DNA from: Fremontodendron californicum
Lineage: Eukaryota; Streptophyta; Magnoliopsida; Malvales; Malvaceae
DNA: 64,000 bases
Direction: 5' to 3'
Assembly: GCA_030761205.1 (NCBI GenBank)
Contig: JAULJL010000003.1
Coordinates: forward strand, 31,778,301 to 31,842,300
The translations under genes were made by a program, and so were the position numbers. This document shows, piece by piece, positions 1-12,722 of this stretch (the first letter of the stretch is position 1; the number at the start of each line of letters is the position of its first letter). The notes below the pieces were generated by a model, which saw only the letters and a list, made by a program, of their open reading frames with translations, made no database searches and was not told the DNA's origin.

Positions 1-844
1 AAAACCTGCCATCTTGCTGTCCTCCCTGACAAAGAAGGTGCTTCCAACATGTACTTGATTGGATCCAGCTTGGCAATCAACCACGTTGTGTGATACAACA
101 TATACTGTCTAAGTCTTCGAGCAGTCCAAGCTAAGGCGCAACACAACTTCTCTACTGATGAATATTTCAACTCATAATCTGTGAACTTCTTGCTGAGGTA
201 GTAAACTGCCTGTTATTTCTTTCCACTTTCATCAAGCTGCCCCAAAACACAACCCATGGATCCTTCAAATACTGATAAATACAGTATCATTGGTTTATCC
301 GGAATAGGTGGCATTAATACTGGTGGGTTTGATAGATAATGCTTAACCTTTTCAAAAGCAATCTGACACCCTTCATCCCACTCTCCTGGATCACGTTTTC
401 GAAGTAAATTAAATATTGGATCACATTTGTCGGTTAATTGAGAAATAAACCGAGCAATGTAATTCAATCTCCCCAGAAAGCCCTTACTTCCTTTTGAGTG
501 CGAGGTGGTGGTAGATTCTGAATAGCCTTCACTTTATTCGGGTCAATCTCAATTCCTCTTTTTCTAACAACAAAACCCAACAACTTCCCCGAGGTGACTC
601 CAAAAGTGCATTTTGTCGGATTTAGCTTGAGTCTAAACTTCCTTAATCGTTCAAAGAGCTTCTTAAGATTTGCAATATGCTCCTCTTCTCCTTGTGACTT
701 TGCGATCATATCATCAACGTAGACCTCAATTCCTTTATGCATCATATCATGAAACAAGGTCACCATGGCTCTTTGGTATGTTGCCCCAGCATTCTTCAAC
801 CCAAATGGCATTACCTTGTAGCAGAAGGTTCCCCAAATTGTAAC
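1..844 (-). pseudogene. pol: Ogre-like pol fragment (RT and RNase H), distal half of split element H
   Basis: Read on the minus strand, this encodes the second half of a Ty3/gypsy reverse transcriptase and the start of its RNase H. The RT active-site segment VYVDDMIAKS is followed by a thumb/connection region and RNase H text ending near position 1. It is closely similar to plus-strand pol at 13440-14280 and 42620-43450. The frame is broken near 464-467, where the ORF carrying the active site runs out and the downstream part continues in another frame; a further stop lies near 213. The 5' half of the same gene is at 52781-53521. The two halves were separated by insertion of the 845-52780 block. 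A non-functional relic, orientated opposite to the block that interrupts it. Confidence 0.9.
840..844. other. Target-site duplication GTAAC, left copy
   Basis: GTAAC directly precedes the TGTAGACACC start of LTR1. The same five bases directly follow the end of LTR4 at 52781-52785. Removing 845-52780 and one copy restores continuity of the interrupted minus-strand RT gene, so this is a genuine integration footprint. Confidence 0.93.
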
Positions 845-2858
845 TGTAGACACCTAATTTTGTCCGGACCACTAAAACAGATATGTTTTCTTCCTAAATT
901 GATGTTTTCGAGTGTAAAAAGATTTTTTCATCTTGCAGGTGGTACCGGAGACTTAGTTTAAGAGGGTGAGTATAAAAAGTCAAACTTGAAAAAAGTCAAC
1001 CCCGAAAAAAGTCAACCCCAAAATAGTCAACCCTAAAAAGTCAACTACTGAAAAAGTCAACCCACTTTCAAAATCAAGATTTTAAGTTCAATTGAAAAAT
1101 GGCGAAAGAATTTTGATAATCCGAGGTCTACATTGAAAGATATTGAGTTCGGAAGTTGGGATTTGGAGATTCAGTAGAAAGGAAACCCTAATCCGAGAAA
1201 TTTGGGGAAAAGTGCTTAAACGATCAAATTGGTCGAAATTGAAGATTCCAAATGAAATATAAGCACTGACTACGGGTATTGGAGAAGCCACTTGCAAGAA
1301 AACCGAAAGAAAAGTCAATCCGGGAGAAAACCGAGAATTAGGGTTTTCGGTGGATTTCGGTGAAATCGGGTAAAATTACAGAAATGGTCCGACTTGGTAA
1401 GACCGAAGCCCCCAATGGATGAGGAATGATTAAAAAGGGATAGCCCAAGGCTCAGCTTGAAGAAAATCTGAAAATCGGACTTGTTTTGAGCAAAACCGGG
1501 TTTGGAGGTAAAAGGGCAAAATTGGAAAATTTGGGAAAAATAGCAAATGGACTCCGAAAATTCTGAAAATTTGCAAATCTCATTTTTAAATCATTTTCAA
1601 GAGATTGGCGAAAGAAAAACTTGATTCGGAGTTCGTTTGCAAAATGGCCAAATCCCGAGCTCCTATGCAGTAATTCAAGCCGATAAATCCCGAAAAAATA
1701 TCAAATGAGCTCCAAAAATTATGAAAACTTTCAGATCACACTTTTAAATTATTGGGAAGATATTGGTGAAGAAAAATCTTGATTTGGAGCTCGTTTAAAA
1801 AATGGTAAAATGTAGGGGCATAAAAGGGCATTTTTGGAAGAACAAATCCAAATAAGTAGAAAACGGACTCGGATAATTTTGAAAACCTCCAAAACTCAAT
1901 GTTTTATTATTTTGGAAGTATTAAAAAAAGAAAAATTGAATTTGGAGTCCGTTTGATATTTATTTGCATCCGGGGGGCAAAACGGTCATTTCACCCAAGC
2001 AACCGAAAAGGGCTTCTTTGGGCCTTTCAAAAAATCAGACTTGGGCTGGAAAAAATAAGTGTTGGCCTGCCAAGGTCCAAAGGAAGGAGGAAGCTTCTGA
2101 ATTTTCAATCAAATGGCTAAAAATTAAGAGTTAGTTAGAGATTCTCTTTGATCAAGCCATGGTGATTAAGCCACATAGGCCAAGAGAGAGTGTCAATATT
2201 ATTCTTGAACAGCTGTAATTTTGGACAGCTGATATGCTAATCTAAGGGTGATAATTTCATGATTTTTTCACCTTGAATTATTAGCCATTTGATGGAAAAT
2301 TGGTTACAAAAAATGACAACATCCTTGAGAATATAGGGGGCATTTTTTGGCTGAGTTCTCTTAGTTTTTCTTGGTTTTTCTCTCTTTGGTTGAAGGCAAA
2401 AAGAAAAAGTTTAGAAAAGAAAAGAAAGTTTGAAGAGAAAAAGCTTGAAATATTAGCTTCTTGAGGTTGCTCTTGAGCACCAACTCTTGCACTTTCTTGA
2501 TTTTTCATTCTTATTTTTGCTATTTTAATTACTATTTGGTGAGTTTCCTTTTTAAATAAATGTTTTTTATTGTTCTTCTTAAGTTCTTTCTTCATCTCTT
2601 TCTTAAATATATTTTTTACAATTTTTTTACAATATTCTCACCCTGGCCGAATGGCCTACATTCTTTATTTAATGTTGCTGTTTTGGTTCATTTTATCATG
2701 TTGTTTATGTTATATTCTTTGATCTTGATGTTTTAAATGCTATTCTACTTCATATACTTGAGTTATATTTTAATTTGGTTGCTTTGTTTGTTGCCATTTA
2801 TGATTTAAATATCATGTTCTTGCATTTTTAATTTTCTGTTTTCATGATGTTTAAATTT

Positions 2859-3060
2859 GAGCATGTTTTAGATTTAGTATATCAAGTGTTTGTGAAAATG
2901 CTTGTGTGGTTTTTGCATGATTTGAGTTTTATATTTTAGTTGAGCATGTTTTAGATTTAGTATATTAAGTGTTTGTGAAAATGCTTGTGTGGTTTTTGCA
3001 TGATTTGAGTTTTATATTTTAGTTGAGCATGTTAGTATATCAAGTGTTTGTGAAAATGCC
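2859..3060 (+). repeat. 83-bp tandem repeat inside LTR1
   Basis: Units begin with GAGCATGTT at 2859, 2942 and 3025 (the last is partial). Each contains TCAAGTGTTTGTGAAAATGC or a close variant. The same array is present in LTR3 (from about 32159) and LTR4 (from about 49975). LTR2 is truncated just inside this array. Confidence 0.85.
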
Positions 3061-4625
3061 ATGCTTGTTGGAGCTTGAGGCCATTTGGCTACTCCATGTG
3101 TTTTGCATTGTGTGTTGCATTTTTGCCATGTTAGTTGGTAGGTTTTTGCATTTGCATGACATTTGATTTAGTTTTGCATGCTTGTATACCAAGTGTTTGT
3201 GAAAATGCCATGTTTGCTAGTCACATAGGCCATTCGGCCACTCCTTGAATTTTTGCATTATATGTGCATTCTTGCCATGTTAGTTGATAGGTTAGCATTT
3301 GCATGATATTTGTTTGAGTTCTTGGTTTAAGCATGCTTCGTGTTTGTGAAAATGCCATGCATATTTTAGTTATTAATTTTGGTTTATTTGTCATGCATGT
3401 TCATGCATTTTAGGTCTAGGTTGCATTAAATGCCATGCAAGTTCATTTAGGTCTAAGTCACAATATTGATGCCATGTATTTTTTCATGACATTTAGGTTT
3501 AAGCTCATGCATTTTATGCACTATGTTTACTGTATTTTTTTCATGCATTTCATGTTCATGCCACTTGAATAATGACTTAGGCCAATTAATGGTTCAAAGT
3601 CATGCTCTCTTGAGCACACTTGTGGAAAATTAAGTTTGTCAAATTGATTATTCTACCTTTGTGATTTTTTTTACTTAGCCAATTTTTATCTAACTTTCAA
3701 AAAGTCCTAGATACTGTTTGTGAGCCATTTTGTGAGTCTTAAATATTTTTACTTTGATTTTTAAATGATTTTATCAAAGGCAAAAATGTATTTTGGCAAA
3801 GCAGTTTTTTTCACCCAGTACTCATACTTTCCCGATTTTTCTGGGAATTTATCTTTGATCAAAAAATTAATCTGATTTTTTCCTGTGTAGTTTTACATGT
3901 CTTGAGTCTCCAGTATTTTGTTTAGAATTTTTTGAATTTTAAAAAATAGGATAAAAAATCGTGGCTTAAAACTAGACAGTGGAGTCAGAATTGAATTTAA
4001 AGAAAAATCATTTTTCTGTTTTGGTTAAGTTACTTAGAGGGGGCTGATTAGGAAGGTTAGCTACTGACTTAGGGTAGTTTCTAAGCCTTTTTTAAACTCT
4101 AAAAATGATTTTTTTAAGTCTCGGGTTAAGGGTAGTCAAGTCCGGATTTTTAAACTTAGGAAATTAGAGCCATTTTAAAAAAATTAGCCCAGTTTTTATT
4201 TTTTAATTCAAGCTTTTCAAAATTGTTTTCAAACAATCACAAAGTATTTTGGTTTTAGAATATTTAATTTGACATATTTTCCTAAGGTAGCCGGATATCT
4301 TTTTAGATATACGGATTTCCTCAATTAAAGGAAAAAATACATTTTCATGCATTGCATTTTCCATATTCATGCATTTTATATAATATGTGATTTTTGCTAT
4401 GATAATTTCTATGATATTGTTATAATTTTGAGTTATGTTGTATTGTTTATTATATGATTTGGAATATTTCATGATATCCTATGCTTTTTATTTAATTATT
4501 TTTTTGTTGTTATATTATTTAGCATATACTATGTTCATGCATTATTATTTTCATTTTTATTTCCATGCATATTATATGATAGCATTATTTTATATTCCAT
4601 GTCATTTAAATTATATGCCATATCA

Positions 4626-4870
4626 TCCATATTTGCCATGTCATTTAAATTATGTCATTTCATATAGAATATATTATGTTACCTAGGTTATTTTATTTCA
4701 TATAGAATATATTATGTTACCTAGGTCATTTCACTTCATTTAGAATATATCATATGACTTAGGATATTGCATCTCCTATAGAACATATTATGCTACCTAG
4801 GACATTTCATTTCATTTAGAATATGTCATATAACTTAGGATATTACATTTCATTTAGAATATGCTAAGGC
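4626..4870 (+). repeat. Degenerate tandem repeat around ACCTAGG/CATTTCAT in LTR1
   Basis: Repeated modules of roughly 40-60 bp share CATTTCAT, TAGAATATAT and ACCTAGG or ACTTAGG. Equivalent arrays lie at about 33900-34120 and 51720-51990, with small copy-number differences between LTRs. Confidence 0.7.
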
Positions 4871-5666
4871 ATTTAAATTATATCATATCATTTAGGATGC
4901 ATTATATTATTCATATTTTGCTATGTCATTTTATTTATGTCATGCATATTCATATTCATATCTTTTAAAATGTTTTCAAAAGGATAATGATTTTTCAATA
5001 AAAAATAAAGATATTCCCGAGTTAAAATAATTCATGAGTTCTCTACCGGGTTTGCTAGAGGGAATATCATCAATTATCATTAATAAAAGAATATCTTTCT
5101 TTCAAAAAACGAGAATGATTCGGAAAGTTTTCCAAATTAATAAAAATTTCTATATTTTACCATGTTTGTTGGGGAATATAGGAAAATTTTGAATTTATAA
5201 ATTCCGGATCATTTTCAATTAAAAATGGAATTATTTTTTTTTAAATTGGGAATTAACTTGAAATACTAAATTTAAAATCAACTTTTTTACTGAGATTTGA
5301 GATAACACACAATTAATAAGGTACCGTTTTATACGAGCGTTGTGGGGGTGCTAATCCTTCCCCGCACGTAACCGAGTCCCGAACCCGTTTCTTTGATTTC
5401 TCTGGTTTAAACGCAGACTTGAAATTGGTTTTAAAAATGTTTTAATTAATTTTTAAAATATTTTATAAAATCGGTTTTAATAGGTGGCCGATCACACCTA
5501 GCTAAAAAAGATTGGTGGCGACTCCATGTCTTTTTTTAAGGCATTTTCAAAACCTTAATTTTTCTAGAGGAATGAAGTCGACTTTTTCTTTATTTTTTTT
5601 AATGTCACGCTTAACGAATAATAAAGTCTTGCGATGAGACTTGTTGTTTTTTAGGTTGCAACAGCT

Positions 5667-5685
5667 TGGCGACTCCGCTGGGGAC
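5667..5685 (+). other. Primer binding site of internal region 1
   Basis: TGGCGACTCCGCTGGGGAC lies three bases after the LTR end. It begins with TGG, as expected for pairing with the CCA end of a tRNA. From memory, Ogre-type elements use a tRNA-Arg-like primer with nearly this sequence. The same site is at 34902-34920. Confidence 0.85.
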
Positions 5686-6625
5686 AATTAGAGAGTCAGG
5701 CCTAGAATTAGTCGTGTGTTATCAAAGTCTCGATTTTGTTGGTTTAATTGGTATTTAATTTTAATTCCCATATTTTTAAAATAAAAGAGAATTTTGAAAA
5801 TAAAAAATATTTTAATATGTCCATATTCATGTCCATTCATATTATTATTTGTTCTCTGGTTATTTTGTTGCGTATATTTATATGTTTGCTTGACTGATGC
5901 TTTATATTTTTTGATTTTAGTGGGGTATTTAGAATAAGGGGTGTAGAATAGGTGGTGACAGGTTTGTTTTGTTCCTCCGCACACACTGTATTTGCATTTG
6001 CATAACATGAATCCTCTACCCGGGTTTCGTCCTTTTAAGTGGGAGTAAAGTAACTACGCCTTCGTGATTGATCCTCCGTATGGGCTAGTGAAACACTTCC
6101 GGAGTATAAAGTACCTAATGCCTTCGTGATAATCCTCCGTACGGGCATAGGAAAATATACTGTAACGAATTGAACCCGCTTTTATCGGGGTGCCTTACTA
6201 GCCTTCACCGGCGACAGTGAGGAACAATTCGGGGCCTTAGAACCGATTCACCTTCATATAGTGAACCTAGGCGAAGCCATGCCCGATTTCTGTTAGATAC
6301 CCGAAGTTTAAGAACACATGGGGGAACATTTCCAACCTTTTACCATCTTTCTATATGTTAGATACAAATTGGGTGATGATGAACGAACATCATATCGCTC
6401 GTACTTTTTTATTATTTTGTCCCAAAAGCGTCGTAATGCCGAAGCTCTGTTTAAATTTTCGAGACATTTTTTTTAAAAGCATGTTGTTATTTATGATATA
6501 TTTGTGAATTCATTTCCTTACTAATTTATTTCTTTCTGTTTTCTTTTCTTTGACATGCATCATAGACATCATCATACACTTGAACTTTATTGGCCTCGGG
6601 ATAGTTATCAACCCAAAAGACTTTC
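5686..6625 (+). other. 5' leader of internal region 1, non-coding
   Basis: About 940 bases between the primer site and ORF1 with no credible coding sequence. Around 6050-6170 there is a partial duplication of a module containing GCCTTCGTGAT, ATCCTCCGTA and GGGC. The region is conserved at 34921-35861. It probably holds the RNA leader and packaging sequences, but nothing here proves that. Confidence 0.6.
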
Positions 6626-8376
6626 ATGGAGTGTCAGGTTATTTCAGTGATAGAAGATCATGCAGTAGTTAGGGCATGGTCGGAAAACGACCAGAGGGAG
6701 GATGGTGATTGCCTCAAGAAAGATTATGTGTCAGTATTGCCGGAAAGAGTCAAAGTGGATCCTAGACAGAATAATCTCCGAGGGTTAGCCGACATTTGGA
6801 ATCAGTGGAATGTATCAGAGAAAGAAGCTTTCACTCATAAATATGGAGACATAGCACTCTTAATTCCGAATCAGGTCAATAGTGGGTTGATTCAGGCTAT
6901 GGTACAATTTTGGAATCCTGCTTATAGATGTTTCACTTTTAACAAGGAGGATATAACACCACTGATCGAAGAATATTCGACACTATTACGTATTGAATGT
7001 CCTAATCCTGATCGGGTATATTTGAAGGAAATAAAACCTTCAGGTTTGAAGAAGAAAGTGGCTCGGATCACAGGAATGGATACAACATGGGTTGAGAGTC
7101 ATGTGGACACAAAGCAGAAAAATGGGTGCATTCCATGGGAAACTCTCCGACAGTTGATATTGGGTTGTTCCGACAAAGTAAAAGCCAGGGACATCTTCGC
7201 TCTAGCCATATACGGGTTAATCATATTCCCGAAGATATTGGGTCATGTGGATATAGCCGTGTTTGATTTCTTTGAAAAATTGGAACAGAAGATCAACCCA
7301 TCTCCGGCCATCATAGCTGAAACTATCCGATCCCTGAATTTTTGTAAAAGGGCAGGACAAGGGAGGATCAAGGGGTGTGTACAACTCCTTTATATTTGGA
7401 TTCAAAGTAATTTTGGAAGATAGAAAATGTTTTTTTCAAATCGTACATGAAGACTTTAGTTCTGATTAGGGAATTCCTTCAAAATGATTGGCCTAAAGAC
7501 GGGAATGAAGAGAAATGGGTCAACAAGTTCCGGAATCTAAAAGGGGAGATGGTGACTTGGAGAGCTCCATGGATGGTTCCTATGCCGATTATGTACAAAT
7601 GTGGGGACAACCCGGGAGTTCCACTACTCGGAATTTGGGGGTCTGTGAGTTATGCGCCTTTGTTGGTGCAAAGACAGGTTGAGTCTCGACAATTCACACC
7701 CGTGAATCATAATCTAGGATCATCAGAGTTCATTTATGGGGAAGACGGATATTCTGGAAAAGTGCGGGCAGCGATTGAAGCATGGAAGAAAACTCACTGG
7801 ATAAAAGTGGCCAGATATGTCGACACCGTCACACCTGATTACCTGGTATGGAGGGAATTAAGGGTTAATGATAGACTGTTGACATCAGACGGGGAGGAGG
7901 TCCAGTTCATGAATCCGCCACCGAGGGAAATGCCATCAGAGTTAGAAATTGCAAGAGCGGAATTTGAAAAAGAAAAGGCCCGGATGAGCAAGGAGATTGC
8001 CCTACTGTAAGAAGAGCTTGAGGACATGAAAAATAGGGAATCAGCTCGGGAAAAAGAAAAGGAACAGATTAAGAGAGAAAGGGACACCGTTAAGGGCGAT
8101 CTTCGGGAATTACATTTGGAGAACAAGAGATATCGCTTTGAGCTCAAATTTGAGGGGACTCTCAAAACTTCCGGGGAGTGGGAACATAAGGTCAAAAACC
8201 TCAAGAAGGAGAATATCTACTGGAAGGAGAAAGCAAAACAGGAGGAAGCCCGAGCAAATCAACTGGTGAAACAAGCTAGGGAAAGCTTACACGACAATGC
8301 TTCTGCTGACACGTCAAAGGGTCGTGAACAAGTAGGGATCAGATGGAAGAGCAAGGCAATCAAAAGAGGACAGTGA
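6626..8376 (+). pseudogene. Ogre ORF1 (DUF7745 / plant-mobile-domain-like), broken
   Basis: This ORF lies upstream of gag, as in Ogre-type elements. The first 265 codons carry a DUF7745-like pattern, including the segments AMVQFWNPAYRCFTFNKED and IYGLIIFPKILGHVD and the part around NFCKRAGQGRIKGCVQLL. Its function is unknown; the fold is thought to relate to plant mobile domains. A coiled-coil-like, Lys/Glu-rich C-terminal part runs from about 7930 to 8300. A one-base loss near 7412 relative to the other copy (35862-37612) shifts the frame, and an in-frame TAA at 8008-8010 interrupts the tail. The start ATG is shared by both copies and follows a long leader. Not functional as it stands. Confidence 0.8.
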
Positions 8377-8780
8377 AGAAGGTCCAGAATCCGAGGGAGT
8401 TACCAGTGTTTTGTAATAGTTTTTAGGAGAGATAGGTTATCATGTTGTCTAAAGCAGGGATCTTTTTTTTGATGTATTTAGTTCCAGTAAATCAATGAAA
8501 GACCGTTTGGTTAGAATTATCTTGGGGCCAATACTTTAAATGCATTCATTATTCACTAATTCTTTCTTTTATATTTTATTTATTCATAATCATTCATTCA
8601 TTTATTCTTTATAAATTGTTCATACACTTAGTCATTTATTGGTCCATTCATTTATTCATTATATGTTCATACACTTAGTCATTTACTTAGTTGTTCATTC
8701 ATTAACACCGATTCATTCATACATTCATTTATTCATTTTTTATAAAATAAAATAAGAAATGTGTCAATAATTTCTAATCC
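8377..8780 (+). other. Spacer between ORF1 and gag, with ATTCATTC-rich low-complexity repeat
   Basis: Non-coding. Positions 8541-8740 are a degenerate run of ATTCATTCATTTATTC and CATACACTTAGTCATTTA units. The equivalent spacer is 37613-38016. No gene seen. Confidence 0.7.
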
Positions 8781-11700
8781 ATGGTTTTTAAAAATAAAGG
8801 TACAATTGGTCGCACTCAGAAAGAACCAGATTTCCAAAACTCTTACAATACTCGATCTCGAACAAAAGCCATGGAAAACGATCAACTTGCCAGAATTGAG
8901 AGAATGGAAAGAATCCAGAAAGAACTACAAGAACATTTGACTAGGTCTCAAGAGGAGACACGAGAACAGATGACAAAGCTCATGGAGATGATGAGCACTA
9001 TGATGAAACAGAAGTGGCCTGGAGAGAATTCAGTTACTGGAATGGGGGCAGTGAATCAGGAGGATCGACCAGAAGTGGTACAGAGAAATGGCCAACCTGT
9101 GGGAAATGAAATCCCAACTGGGGCAGCTTCCTACATTTACATTCAGCCAGCGGTCGAAGCTCAGAATTTCGGTCCAAAAAGGGGTAACATCGGAGTTGAT
9201 CCAATTGAGGTTGAGGTTCTAGATTTCGAAGAAATGGCAGAAAAAGAAAGGGCCAAAATGACTGAACTGAAGAGCGTCGAAACCGCTGAATCTCAGAAGA
9301 AATATCAGTTGTTGGAAGAAAGGCTAAGAGCAGTGGAAGGAGCAGAGTTGTTTGGCAGTCTAGATGCCAAAGAGATGAGCTTGGTACATGATCTAGTAAT
9401 TCCACCGAAGTTCAAAGTACCAGACTTTGAAAAGTGTAATGGGACCACCAACCCATCAGCTCATCTAACTATGTACTGTAGAAGGATGACAGGGCATGAG
9501 GATAATGAGAAATTGCTTATTCATTGCTTCCAAGACAGCTTAACAGGATTAGCCACTCGATGGTACAATCAGCTGAGTCGTACCAAAATTCGTTCATGGA
9601 CAGATTTGGCCAGGGCTTTTATGGAATATTATAAGCATGTTTCCTACATGGTACTGGATAGGCTGTCATTACAGAATATGGAGAAGACGTCCAATGAGAC
9701 TTTCAAAGAGTATTCGCAGAGGTGGAGGGATCTGGCCACACAAGTGCAACCCCCTTTAACCAACAAAGAAACTATAGTGCTTTTCATCAACACATTGAAA
9801 GCACCCTATTATGACAAATTGGTGGGAAATGCTACCAAAGATTTTGCGGATATGGTAATATCTGAGGAAATGATTGAGTCAGCTATTAAGAATGGAAAGA
9901 TGGAAGAGGGTGAGTCTGCTACCCCAAAGAGAGCTTTTCCTGCAAAGAGGAAAAAGGAAACCCGTGCAGTAAGCTTCAACCAATACCCTTATACACCTCC
10001 TACACCATACACACCACCAAGGCCCTATACTCCTACTACACCTTATGCACCTCCGACACCTTAGACACCATACTCGGGGTATAATCCTTACTACCCCAAT
10101 GTCAACCACCTTACCCAAAACCCGTTCCCTTACACCAATATACCAGAACAGCCATTCCCAACTGGCATACCCCCTCAAATAACCTTTCCCCGAAATACTA
10201 TCCCAAACACACAAGGGCCTGCGCGCAACGACCAACGTTCACCAAGGAACGATCAAAAAACCCAATTTGATCCGATTCCCACTACTTATGGTGAGCTATA
10301 TCCAAAACTATTGCAGGGTCAACTTGTTGCACCCGTGTACCTAAAACCTTTGACACCTCCATATCCAAGATGGTACAATGCAAACACCAACTGTGCATAC
10401 CATGAGGGAATCCAAGGACATTCAATTGAAGATTGCCTGGCCTTCAAAAAGAAAGTCCAAAGCTTGATCAATGCTGGGGTTGTGAAGTTTGGATCCAAAA
10501 ATGGGCTGAACATAGCCAGAAATCCATTGCCCAATCATGCTGGGAATCAGGTAAATACAATATTGACCAGAGAGGGCAGAAGACTAAAAAGGGATATTGG
10601 GGAGGTTAAGACTTCAATGCTGACAGTATGGGTTGAAATGGTCAAGGAAGGATTGGTGGAAGATACAGACAGTGTGAAAATGGTTGCAAGAAGGGTGCAT
10701 AATTGGTGCCCGTTCCATAAGGGTGAAGGCCATGACATACAGAACTGCAGGGACTTTCGGGTTAAAGTCCAAAAGATGATGGATAATGGGGTAGCCCAAT
10801 TCTACGAGGAGATAGAAGGGAAAATAGAAGTCATTGAAAATACAGGTGGCTATGGGATAGGAAGACACCTAATCATCTACTATGATTAACCGGAGGAAAA
10901 AGTTATGCCAATCATGGAAGAAAATGCGCCCAAATTAATCATTGATCTACATGTTTCCTTTCCATACAAGGAAAACAAGGCTACACCATGGAAATATGAC
11001 TGCAGCATGGTTATGCCCGGGTCTTCAGGCCAGCAGGATATTACAGGTGTGTGGCATTTAACCCGAAGCGGGAGGTGTTATGCTCCGGAGGCCGTTGAAC
11101 ACGGGGTAGCAGGGAAAGACAGAGGAATTGATAAAGGGAAGAAGGTCGTCGAGCCAATCCATATTGAGATGGATTTGCCAAAGGAAACAGAAAGGGGATC
11201 AGCCCCGGTTAACAGAATAAAAGAACCAGTATGTGAGGAGGAAGCTTGTGAGTTCTTGAAATTTGTAAAGGATAGTGAGTATAGCGTGGTTGAACAACTG
11301 CAACGTCAACCAGCTAGGATCTCAATATTATCCTTGCTTTTAAATTCAGAACCACATAGAAATTCTTTGTTAAGAGTATTAAATCAAGCATACATGGCTA
11401 ATAATATATCAGTGGAAAAGCTGGATAGGTTGGTGGGAAACATCGGAGCAGATGACTACATATTTTTTCAGCTATGAGGAGATACCACCCAACGATATTG
11501 GATCGACGAAAGCTCTCCATATAACTACCACTTGTAAGGGGCACATATTACCGAGGGTCCTTTTGGATAATGGTTCTTCACTAAATGTAATGCCTTTAGC
11601 AACCCTATCCAAATTGCCAGTGGATATATCCCATATGATACCAAGTTGCACAGTGGTCAGGGCTTTTGATGGAACTAGGAGAGAGGTTATGGGAACCATT

Positions 11701-12521
11701 GAAGCTCCTCTGGAGATAGGCCCGTGCATTTATACAGTGAACTTCCAGGTCATGGATATTAATCCATCTTATAATTGCTTGTTGGGAAGGCCATGGATAC
11801 ACTCAGCTGGGGCTGTACCCTCGTCTCTCCACCAAAAGCTAAAATTTGTGATGGAGGGCCGGTTGATCACGGTATCAGGGGAGGAAGACATAATAGCCTC
11901 CGCATCAACTGAATCTCCTTATATGGAGCCCAATAAAGATGCCGTAGAGTGTTCTTTCTGGTCTTTGGAATTTGTAAATGCAGTTTTCGTCGCTGAAGGA
12001 CGGAAAATTATGAAACCGAGGCTATCCAAGAACACAAGGCTGGGGGTAAGAACCACCGTAGGAAAAGGCTGCAGGGCTGGAAAAGAACTCGGGAAATATC
12101 TTCAGGGGATGGCTCGAGCCATAGAAGTAAAAGGAAAGAGAGACCGGTTTGGCCTAGGGTATCTTCCGAAGGCCCATGAGAAAAGGAAACAAGTTGAAAG
12201 GAACCGACAAAGGAGGATGGCCCGTCTTACGGGTATGGATATTGTGTGGGAGCCTTTGACATTCCCACCTATCCTTCACAGCTTTCACTCAGCCGGTTCT
12301 CTGTTCAGAGAAAAGAATTCTGATGATGTGCTCGTAATGATAGAGCAAGCCTTCGAGAGGTTCTAGGTGAATAGGGATGAGCAGATGTATGATTTGGAGG
12401 TCTGCGCAATTGAGGAAGACAAAATTAATGCTAGCTGGATGGTGCGATTTTGTCCACCAGGATATAGACTAACCAACTGGAGTGCGACTGAGTTGCCCAT
12501 AGTTTTTAAGTCTATTCCAAG
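8781..12521 (+). pseudogene. gag-pro: Ogre-like gag-protease (exon 1 of gag-pol), copy 1, broken
   Basis: The gag part starts at ATG 8781 and includes a retrotransposon gag domain (LIHCFQDSLTG...RWYNQLS, about 9510-9600). A Pro/Tyr/Thr-rich stretch (about 9985-10150) follows, then two zinc-knuckle-like motifs of Cys-x2-His...His-x4-Cys form (CAYHEGIQGHSIEDC near 10390; CPFHKGEGHDIQNC near 10710). The protease has the active-site text LLDNGSS (about 11557-11580) and LLGRPW downstream. A G-patch-like segment ending in RFGLGYLPK (about 12150) follows. Breaks: TAG at 10062-10064, TAA at 10887-10889, an extra T near 11464, and TAG at 12364-12366. Homology continues to the intron donor at 12521/12522, showing that the last stop lies inside the original exon. 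Confidence 0.88.
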
Positions 12522-12722
12522 GTAATACTTTTTAAAAAGCAATCTTAATTATCTTTACCCAGAGATATTAAGAGTTTTTTCTGTAATGGGCTTTTTAAAC
12601 TTTTTCATTCAATAAATAACAAGCATTATCCATATTGATGTGTCCATATTCTTTCATTTTTGTTATTTATTTTGTTTTCATTATATATTTTCCTATATTG
12701 TTTCTTCTCCGCCTATTTACAA
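12522..12722 (+). other. Ogre-type intron between protease and RT, copy 1
   Basis: The donor is CCAAG|GTAATA. The intron is U-rich with a pyrimidine tract (TTTCTTCTCC) before the acceptor. In the minus-strand copy and in copy 2 the acceptor reads CAG|G or TAG|G and joins the flanking frames. Here the acceptor AG has become AA (12721-12722), leaving the next AG one base further on, which would shift the frame. Intron placement here is a known Ogre feature. Confidence 0.78.

Larger units (their letters stand above)
845..5663 (+). repeat. LTR1 of block A (full length, 4819 bp)
   Basis: Starts TGTAGACACC and ends GTTGCAACA (TG...CA). The primer site follows after three bases. Near-identical full copies are at 30169-34898 and 47940-52780, with a partial copy at 27442-29496. 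It holds A/T-rich, non-coding sequence with runs of AAAAGTCAACCC-like repeats (about 985-1065), an 83-bp tandem repeat (2859-3060) and a degenerate CCTAGG-containing repeat (about 4626-4870). Short ORFs inside it recur only because the LTRs recur, and they show no protein-like pattern. Confidence 0.93.

Noticed and set aside
4203..4686. Recurring 83-106 aa ORFs in the LTRs (also near 5688-6008, 33473-33956 and 51321-51804)
   Set aside because: They recur only because the LTR and leader recur; A/T-rich composition, no domain pattern, present on both strands at once.
5667..5685. tRNA gene at the primer sites
   Set aside because: Only the 18-19 nt complementary to a tRNA 3' end is present; there is no cloverleaf.
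8026..8376. Independent small coiled-coil protein gene
   Set aside because: It is the C-terminal part of ORF1 cut off by a TAA at 8008-8010; the other copy has CAA-type sequence there.
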